From Anaerobacillus sp. CMMVII (lineage in GTDB: Bacteria; Bacillota; Bacilli; Bacillales; Anaerobacillaceae), in NCBI RefSeq assembly GCF_025377685.1, contig NZ_JACEHK010000009.1:62001-126000 (forward strand): 64,000 nt of DNA. The letters are read 5' to 3'. The notes beneath the pieces were generated by a model, which did not search any database, had not been told where the DNA came from, and saw only the letters and a list, made by a program, of their open reading frames with translations. Made by a program: the position numbers and the translations under genes. Each line of letters opens with the position of its first letter. Positions within the stretch are counted from its first letter, which is position 1. Below, piece by piece: positions 58,506 through 64,000 of this stretch.

Positions 58506-59489
58506 ATGGAAAAAAATTCAAAACCAAATACACCTTTAGTTACGCATATTTACACAGCGGACCCTTCTGCTCATGTCTTTGAAGGAAAGATTTATATTTA
58601 TCCGTCTCATGATCTTGATCATAGCGAGCCTTCAAACGACAATGGTGACCAATATAAAATGGAAGACTATCATGTTCTATCAATGGAAAATTTGAATGCA
58701 CCTTGCGTCGATCATGGAGAAGTCCTTCACGTAAAAGATGTTCCTTGGGCTAAAAAACAAATGTGGGCTCCGGACGCTGCTTTTAAGAACAATACGTATT
58801 ATTTATATTTCCCTGCAAGAGATCATGATGATATCTTTAGACTTGGGGTAGCAACTAGCTCTAGTCCTGCAGGTCCTTTTACTCCGCAACCAGATTATAT
58901 ACCTGGTAGTTACAGTATTGATCCAGCAGTTTTAGTCGATGAGGACAACAAAGCATATTGTTATTTTGGTGGGCTTTGGGGAGGACAACTAGAAAAATGG
59001 CAGACTGGAACATTTCTACCTGAAGCCGAAGGTCCTGATTTATCAGCCCCTGCATTAGGACCAAGAGTAGCAGAATTAAGTGACGATATGCTTACTTTTA
59101 AAGAAACTCCAGAAGAAATCTCTATAGTTGATAATGAAGGTAACCCATTAGTTGCTGGAGACGAAGAAAGAAGATTTTTTGAAGGACCATGGGTACATAA
59201 ATACAATGGATATTACTACCTATCCTACTCCACTGGTACGACTCATAGTATCGTTTATGCAATCAGTAAAAATCCAAAAGGTCCATTTGTTTATCAAGGG
59301 AAAATTCTCACTCCTGTTAGCGGCTGGACAACCCACCATTCGATTGTGCAGTTCCAAGATAAATGGTACTTATTCTACCATGATTGCTCATTATCTGACG
59401 GTGTTGACCATAAGCGTAGTGTTAAATACACTGAGCTAAACTATAACGAAGATGGAACTATTCAAACCATCGACCCGTATAAAGAATAA
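58506..59489 (+). CDS. glycoside hydrolase family 43 protein
   Basis: A 327-residue five-bladed beta-propeller hydrolase of family GH43, typically beta-xylosidase or alpha-L-arabinofuranosidase. Catalytic residues: base Asp in YTADPSAHVFEGK near 15-27, pKa-modulating Asp in SYSIDPAVLVDED near 138-150, and general acid Glu in RRFFEGPWVHKYNGYYYLSY near 221-240. HDLDHSE and WAPDAAF are further family landmarks. No signal peptide, so it acts on imported oligosaccharides. The start is ATG at 58506 after AAGGAG, not the earlier frame start. No transporter adjoins. Confidence 0.9.
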   Translation: MEKNSKPNTPLVTHIYTADPSAHVFEGKIYIYPSHDLDHSEPSNDNGDQYKMEDYHVLSMENLNAPCVDHGEVLHVKDVPWAKKQMWAPDAAFKNNTYYLYFPARDHDDIFRLGVATSSSPAGPFTPQPDYIPGSYSIDPAVLVDEDNKAYCYFGGLWGGQLEKWQTGTFLPEAEGPDLSAPALGPRVAELSDDMLTFKETPEEISIVDNEGNPLVAGDEERRFFEGPWVHKYNGYYYLSYSTGTTHSIVYAISKNPKGPFVYQGKILTPVSGWTTHHSIVQFQDKWYLFYHDCSLSDGVDHKRSVKYTELNYNEDGTIQTIDPYKE

Positions 59490-59499
59490 TTTAGGTTTA

Positions 59500-59529
59500 G
59501 AGGCTAATTCGTTAGCCTCTTCTTTTTTA
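59500..59529 (+). terminator. intrinsic terminator after the GH43 gene
   Basis: GAGGCTAA-TTCG-TTAGCCTC then TTCTTTTTT, 10 bases past the stop codon. Confidence 0.88.
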
Positions 59530-59534
59530 ATAAT

Positions 59535-59726
59535 ACTCTTTTCGTAAACATTGCTCCTGCGGTTACTTGTCGCAAAAAAAAACTTGTTGCTTTTTCACTC
59601 TAAAATATTTGGAAAAATACCTTAGATGAAGAAGTAACCCAATAATTAAGTAAGAAAAGGGCAAAACTTACTAAATTAGTCGTGAATTGTTAGTATCCGG
59701 CTTTTGGGATTTTTACGAAAGCAACC
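59535..59726. repeat. R3 MITE-like element, copy 3
   Basis: Left end ACTCTTTTCGTAAACATTG, then GCTCCTGCGGTTACTTGTCG (the nested insert), TTGTTGCTTTTTCACTCTAA, later GGATTTTTACGAAAGCAAC at the right. Its right end is truncated relative to copies 1 and 2. Confidence 0.75.
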
Positions 59727-59820
59727 TTTAGTAACTAACTTTTATCCTCTAACGCTTTCCTTAGTTATGGCGTAAATGGTAAAATAGATTAGTAGTATTC
59801 TATAATAATGGAGGTTAGTA

Positions 59821-60735
59821 ATGGGAAAACGATTATTATTTTTTATCTTGACAAATATCTTGGTCATGACGACGATTGTGATCGTATGGTCGCTCATCAC
59901 AACATTTACGGGTGTTGGTGGTAGTTTTGACACGGGTGGTCCTGGTTTAGGAATTGATTTAGTTTCTTTAGGAGTCTTTAGTATTGTCGTTGGGTTTACC
60001 GGGTCATTTATCTCACTTGCGATGTCTAGATGGATCGCCAAGAAAATGATGAAGGTTAAAGTGCTTGATCCAAATGGTCCATTACAAGGGCACGAGCGTA
60101 TCGTGGTCGAAAAAGTTCACCGTTTATCACGTGCTGCTGGCTTGGTCCATATGCCTGAGGTTGGGATTTATCAATCGCCTGAGGTAAATGCATTTGCTAC
60201 AGGTCCATCGAAAAAACGTTCACTAGTTGCTGTTTCAACTGGCCTATTAAGTGTCATGGATGATGATGCTGTTGAGGGAGTAATTGCTCATGAGGTTGCC
60301 CACGTTGCTAACGGCGACATGGTTACGATGACACTATTGCAAGGTGTTGTGAATACATTTGTTGTTTTCTTCTCGAGGATAGCAGCTATTCTTGTGTCCC
60401 GTTTTGTTCGTTCTGAAATGGAAGGCATCGTTCGATTTGCAGCGATCATTATCTTCCAAATCCTCTTCTCTATTCTTGGAAGCATTGTTGTGATGGCATT
60501 CTCCAGGTACAGAGAATTTCATGCTGACCAAGGTGGGGCCGATTTAGCCGGTAAAGACAAAATGGCTCACGCGTTGCGTTCATTAAAGGCTTATGTTGAC
60601 CGTGCTAACGTAAGTGATCGTACCGACGATTCAGCTATTCAAACAATGAAAATTAGCGGAAAAGGTGGAATGATGAAACTATTTTCATCTCACCCTGACT
60701 TAGACGAAAGAATTGCCCGTCTAGAACAACGTTAA
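59821..60735 (+). CDS. htpX: protease HtpX
   Basis: A 304-residue M48 membrane zinc metalloprotease that degrades misfolded membrane proteins. Zinc motif [10 protein letters not shown] near residues 157-166 (HExxH), and the third ligand in [18 protein letters not shown] near 227-244. Four membrane segments: two at the N-terminus ([20 protein letters not shown] and [20 protein letters not shown]), two after the active site. Normal length. AATGGAGG precedes the ATG. It is followed by a terminator and stands alone. Confidence 0.95.
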   Translation: MGKRLLFFILTNILVMTTIVIVWSLITTFTGVGGSFDTGGPGLGIDLVSLGVFSIVVGFTGSFISLAMSRWIAKKMMKVKVLDPNGPLQGHERIVVEKVHRLSRAAGLVHMPEVGIYQSPEVNAFATGPSKKRSLVAVSTGLLSVMDDDAVEGVIAHEVAHVANGDMVTMTLLQGVVNTFVVFFSRIAAILVSRFVRSEMEGIVRFAAIIIFQILFSILGSIVVMAFSRYREFHADQGGADLAGKDKMAHALRSLKAYVDRANVSDRTDDSAIQTMKISGKGGMMKLFSSHPDLDERIARLEQR

Positions 60736-60740
60736 TCGTC

Positions 60741-60773
60741 AAAAAACTGTCCTAATCTAGGGCAGTTTTTTTT
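60741..60773 (+). terminator. intrinsic terminator after htpX
   Basis: AAAAAACTGTCCTAATCTAG then GGCAGTTTTTTTT: stem AAACTGtCCTA/TAGGgCAGTTT with a T8 run. Confidence 0.85.
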
Positions 60774-60934
60774 ATCTGAAGTACTGATTTTTGGCAATTG
60801 CATTAGCACATACTAGCGAAAAAATTAACTTATTTTACAACGTATGCCCTTGCCAAAATCAACAAACGATAGTTGTAGATCATTAAGTAAATTTGACTTC
60901 TTCACTCTTAAAACTAACAATTGGAGGGTTCCAC

Positions 60935-61123
60935 ATGACTGAAGAAATTTTGGCACAACCTGGTGATACAATTAAAATTCTCGATGGGGATTTTAAAGGT
61001 GAAAAAGGAAAGATCATAGGTGTCTATAACAATTCATCTTCCGTTGAATTAGAGACTAGAGAAGAAAATGATAAACCCCGAAAAACGGTTATTCCTCATA
61101 AAAATTATAAAGTAATTACATAG
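60935..61123 (+). CDS. DUF2187-type (KOW-like) small protein
   Basis: A 62-residue protein with a KOW/SH3-like barrel: QPGDTIKILDGDFKGEKGKI near residues 8-27 and TVIPHKNYKVI at the end, as in the Bacillus YkvS/DUF2187 group. Such barrels bind RNA or protein in translation and transcription factors; the function of this family is unknown. The start is ATG at 60935 after GGAGGGTTCC; the longer frame from 60893 has no ribosome binding site. An R1 copy begins four bases past the stop codon. Confidence 0.75.
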   Translation: MTEEILAQPGDTIKILDGDFKGEKGKIIGVYNNSSSVELETREENDKPRKTVIPHKNYKVIT

Positions 61124-61127
61124 TCAT

Positions 61128-61331
61128 AAGAAAAGCGCAGGGCGCCCTGTTAAACCCCGACTAGCAAATGTTCTTCGAGAAAAAAAGTGTGCTCTTTCAC
61201 TTTTATTCTCGAAGGTTATTTGACCTCGAGGGGCTGGGCGTTGCTCCTGCGTCACTGCGTTTACTCGTCGCAAAACCTGCAATGAAGTAACTTCATTGAT
61301 GTGTCTTGGAGCTAGACAGTTATTACGTTGA
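61128..61331 (+). repeat. R1 interspersed palindrome, copy 4 with nested insert
   Basis: AAGAAAAGCGCAGGGCGCCC, later CCCCGACTAGCAAATGTTCT and CTCGAGGGGCTGGGCGTTG. Near 61243-61310 about 70 bases (CTCCTGCGTCACTGCGTTTA, CTCGTCGCAAAACC...) interrupt the unit before TGGAGCTAGACAG. The insert matches a block present in R3 copies 1 and 3, so two repeat families share a sub-module. Confidence 0.8.
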
Positions 61332-61354
61332 AATTTTATACATTCTTATCTTTT

Positions 61355-61397
61355 TAAACAGGTCGTTGCTATACTCATACATAGCAGACCCGTTTTT
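61355..61397 (-). terminator. intrinsic terminator after the MFS gene
   Basis: Coding strand AAACGGGTCTGCTATG, TATGAGT loop, CATAGCAACGACCTGTTT: a long stem with two mismatches followed by AAAAAG rather than a pure T run; it overlaps the last codon region. Confidence 0.65.
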
Positions 61398-61398
61398 C

Positions 61399-62808
61399 TT
61401 AACTTGTTTCTTTTTCAGCAAATTCAGGTTGTTCTTTCGGGAGAAAGCTTGCCACTAGAACCACACAAATTAAAGCAATGATCGCTAAAATAATGAAAAC
61501 CGAATGAAGTCCAGAAGCGAGAATATGAGGCGCTACTTCCGTTCCGTTATTAGTGTGACCACCAATATGCTGATTAAGGACAGCACCTAGGACGGCAATC
61601 CCTAATGTTTGCCCTAAGGTTCGTAGAAACGCATTCGATGATGCTGCTGCTCCACGATTATTCCAATCAACAGAGGATTGGACGATTACAGTAAAAATTG
61701 TAAACGATAAACCAAAACCTAAGCCAATAAAAAACATAATCACGACGAGAACAAAATTAGGAGTTGAACTTGAAATGAATGATAGCGCAATGGTCCCTAA
61801 GGCAATGAGAATAACCCCAGCCAGTGAAATCGGTTTGGTCCCTATTTTTACAATAAACTTACCACTGAAAAACGCTCCGATTGGCCACCCCAGTGACATC
61901 GGAATTAACGTTAATCCAGACGAAGTAGCTGCTAATAAAAGTACCCCTTGTACCCAAAGTGGTAAGTATGCCGTTAAGCCAATTAAGATTGCACCAAGTA
62001 AAAATCCACTTAAATTAACAATTAACAAATGGCGATTTTTAAACAAGTGGAATGGTACCATTGGCTCTTTTACTCTCAATTGAATAAAGCTAAACATCAA
62101 TAAAAATATAATGGCTATACCAAATAAAAAGTACATCATGCGATCATTCCAGGCTATTTCATTCCCACCTGATAAAAGCGCATATAATAATGCAGTAGTT
62201 CCGATAATGAAGGTAATCGCTCCACCATAGTCAATCGAACGTTTTCGTTTCTCGATTTTTTCCTCTAAGTATTTCCAAATTAAATACATGGCAATAAGTC
62301 CAAAAGGAATGTTAATATAGAAAATCCAATTCCATGTAAAATAATCAACGAAAAATCCGCCGACTAGCGGTCCAAAGATGCCCGCAATTCCCCAGATCGA
62401 TCCGATAATTGCTTGCGCTTTTGCGCGTTGTTCATATTTAAAGACATCACCAACGATCGTAAACGTCATTGGCATTAATGCCCCAGCCCCAATTCCTTGC
62501 AAAGCCCGAAACAAGATCAATTGCTCCATTGATTGAGATAAACCGCATAAAGCTGAACCTAGTAAAAATAACGTTGCTCCTGTGATAAAAATCTTTTTCC
62601 GTCCAAACAAATCGGCAAGTTTACCAAAAATCGGTGTCATAACGGCATAGGTTAATAGGTAAATCGCAAAAACCCAGCTTATCAAATCCAGTCCACCAAG
62701 CTCTTTTGTTATTACAGGCATTGCTGTACTAATAACCGTTACTTCAATAGCTGCTAAAAATGTTGCAATAATAAGTGCAATAGTAATATTACGCTGATAT
62801 CGATTCAT
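61399..62808 (-). CDS. MFS drug efflux transporter (DHA2, 14-TM type)
   Basis: A 469-residue major facilitator protein of the EmrB/QacA group with about 14 membrane segments. Motif A GKLADLFGRKKIFITG near residues 62-77 and motif C-like GIAGIFGPLVGGFFVDY near 141-157 (GPxxGG) mark it as an antiporter. It is expected to export drugs or metabolites using the proton gradient. It starts with ATG, is monocistronic and has a terminator. No regulator is adjacent. Confidence 0.9.
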   Translation of the reverse strand: MNRYQRNITIALIIATFLAAIEVTVISTAMPVITKELGGLDLISWVFAIYLLTYAVMTPIFGKLADLFGRKKIFITGATLFLLGSALCGLSQSMEQLILFRALQGIGAGALMPMTFTIVGDVFKYEQRAKAQAIIGSIWGIAGIFGPLVGGFFVDYFTWNWIFYINIPFGLIAMYLIWKYLEEKIEKRKRSIDYGGAITFIIGTTALLYALLSGGNEIAWNDRMMYFLFGIAIIFLLMFSFIQLRVKEPMVPFHLFKNRHLLIVNLSGFLLGAILIGLTAYLPLWVQGVLLLAATSSGLTLIPMSLGWPIGAFFSGKFIVKIGTKPISLAGVILIALGTIALSFISSSTPNFVLVVIMFFIGLGFGLSFTIFTVIVQSSVDWNNRGAAASSNAFLRTLGQTLGIAVLGAVLNQHIGGHTNNGTEVAPHILASGLHSVFIILAIIALICVVLVASFLPKEQPEFAEKETS

Positions 62809-62972
62809 ATAAGTCCTTTCATAACATAGAGTTTCTTTGACGATAATTATACCAATTTTTTACTTGCTATCAACCATTAAAAGTTTGTTGGGGGATTTTT
62901 TTGGCTATAGAACGATAACAAAAATCCCCATTATATCCTTTTAGTTGGACAGCCTAGGGGTCATCACTAGTA

Positions 62973-63872
62973 TTAAAAAAGTACGACATCTAACTGCTGA
63001 AGTAACCATTTTGGGACTACAAAACGAGCAGTTATTAACGGATCAACGATTTGGCAAACCTCCACTTGACCAACCGCACTCATGAGCATCGTTACATCTT
63101 CAATAGACAGAGTTGTCTTTGAAACTAGGCGATCAATCATTAATTCAGTTGCTAGCTTTGCTGCTGCATCTAGAGTCTCAGCAGAAGCAATTTGTGTAAC
63201 TACCTCATCGTTTTCAAGCATTGGCTGCTGTAAGCTCAAGTTTTTCATTACTTCAATTGTGACAGTTGCTTTACCAGGAATTTCAATACCAGAGACACTA
63301 ATTTCACCATCGCCCATGGCTGCATGGAAATCACCTAAGCCAAACAATGCTCCCTCTACAAATACAGGAAAATACAACGTAGCCCCTTCTGCCACCATTT
63401 TATTATCCATGTTTCCACCATGGGCTCCTGGTGTCCCACAAGAAACCGCTCCTGCCGACGGTGCAACACCAATAACACCAATCATCGGGTTTAAAGGTAG
63501 CTCTAATTCATTAAAGATTGCCTTGCCATTTCGTATCGGGATAATTTTTGCTTTCATTTCCGAGATGCGATGTCCCATAACGCCGAGATCAGGCCCAACG
63601 ACCATTACACCTTGCTCACCTATCTCAAGTTTTTCGATTTTTACCTTAAGGACATCGCCAACCTCAGCTCCTTCGACGAAAATTGGTCCAGTTGCTGGAT
63701 TAACACGATCCCAGTCAATGCCGGCAATCACCGTATCCTCTGACTGAATTTGATTTTCAAAGCAGTCATATGTACTAATTTCAATCGTTTCACCGGATTT
63801 TACCCTTTTTACTGGCTGATGCTCTTTACTAAAACTATAAATAACCGTATCGCATGACAATCTTTCCATCAT
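62973..63872 (-). CDS. acetamidase/formamidase family protein
   Basis: About 299 residues of the FmdA/AmdA family: EISTYDCFENQIQ near 27-39, INPATGPIFVEGAEVGDVLK-like sequence near 58-76, GGNMDNKMVAEGATLYFPVF near 151-170 (metal or active site region) and GLGDFHAAMGDGEISVSGIE near 176-195 with the conserved histidine. Members hydrolyse acetamide or formamide to ammonia. The start is MMERLS after GTGGGGATAT (63872 or 63869); an upstream extension in the same frame has no ribosome binding site. No urea or amide transporter is adjacent. Confidence 0.88.
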   Translation of the reverse strand: MMERLSCDTVIYSFSKEHQPVKRVKSGETIEISTYDCFENQIQSEDTVIAGIDWDRVNPATGPIFVEGAEVGDVLKVKIEKLEIGEQGVMVVGPDLGVMGHRISEMKAKIIPIRNGKAIFNELELPLNPMIGVIGVAPSAGAVSCGTPGAHGGNMDNKMVAEGATLYFPVFVEGALFGLGDFHAAMGDGEISVSGIEIPGKATVTIEVMKNLSLQQPMLENDEVVTQIASAETLDAAAKLATELMIDRLVSKTTLSIEDVTMLMSAVGQVEVCQIVDPLITARFVVPKWLLQQLDVVLF

Positions 63873-63952
63873 ATATCCCCACTTCCCAACTAGCTTTATA
63901 AAATAATTATAACCGAAAATAGAAAGTTTGGAATAGTGGGAATTTGTCGAAA

Positions 63953-64000
63953 GGGGTCTGACCCCCACCGCTTTAAAGCTTTCCCGCAGTGGGGGTCAGA
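63953..64000. repeat. R2 repeat cut by the window end
   Basis: GGGGTCTGACCCCCACCGCT, TTAAAGCTTTCCCGCAG, TGGGGGTCAGA. The fifth R2 unit in inverted-pair arrangement; the last bases run off the window. Confidence 0.85.

Noticed and set aside
1-64000. CRISPR arrays, tRNA or rRNA genes, prophage modules
   Set aside because: I saw no regularly spaced direct repeats, no rRNA-like sequence, no tRNA cloverleaf with TTCRANNC, and no phage structural genes.

Overview
The window is a low-GC chromosome segment from a Bacillaceae-type Firmicute. Evidence: AGGAGG-type ribosome binding sites, many TTG/GTG starts, B. subtilis-like families (YjcQ, DUF2651, DUF4173/HAAS, DUF2187, RNase J, HtpX) and a yybP-ykoY riboswitch. 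A probable selenoprotein with its own SECIS-like hairpin implies a host that can insert selenocysteine, as some Bacillus/Anaerobacillus relatives do. I do not assign a species.

Layout. 0.5-5.2 kb: SET-domain protein, Gfo/Idh/MocA oxidoreductase, DUF4362-type lipoprotein, NUDIX hydrolase, ABC exporter. 5.6-12.2 kb: array 1, a run of small, mostly unrelated minus-strand genes (lipoproteins, small membrane proteins, RidA, YjcQ, unknowns). Their 3' sides carry a recurring junction motif, YTAACGRRTGC on the coding strand. 12.5-26.1 kb: ordinary chromosome with an aldo/keto reductase (broken), GNAT, ribbon-helix-helix protein (broken), CapA phosphatase, HesB-like selenoprotein, gnd and zwf, nitroreductase, Toprim protein, secreted lipase and an ABC-2 exporter. 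26.4-34.8 kb: array 2, with the same junctions, orientation and gene types, containing a three-gene secreted-protein/FtsX-permease/ATPase locus and an ORF-less group II intron lying exactly at a junction.

34.9-43.4 kb: ECF sigma factor with a frameshifted anti-sigma, a manganese-riboswitch-controlled CaCA exchanger (broken), an acyl-ACP desaturase (broken), and a DUF4173 protein (broken) with intact HAAS and PadR partners. 43.5-64 kb: M42 aminopeptidase, nagA, DUF1287 protein, a 1415-residue TPR protein with an embedded C39-like peptidase domain, an IS4-type insertion sequence, a VWA/HTH divergent pair, RNase J, GH43 glycosidase, htpX, an MFS efflux pump and an acetamidase/formamidase-type enzyme.

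Four interspersed repeat families are present. R1 is a ~120-200 bp imperfect palindrome following several genes. R2 is a ~50 bp GGGGTCTGACCCC double palindrome, seen only right of 40 kb. R3 is a ~190-210 bp MITE-like element with GGCTcTTTTCGTAAA ends. R4 is an ~80 bp element with GAAAGTTCACTTTC ends. About a dozen genes carry frameshifts or stops, mostly dispensable genes, while the longest ORFs are intact.

The most unusual feature is the pair of cassette-like arrays: single-orientation, mostly one-gene units separated by a conserved, partly hairpin-forming junction, integron-like in logic but with no recombinase gene visible in this window.
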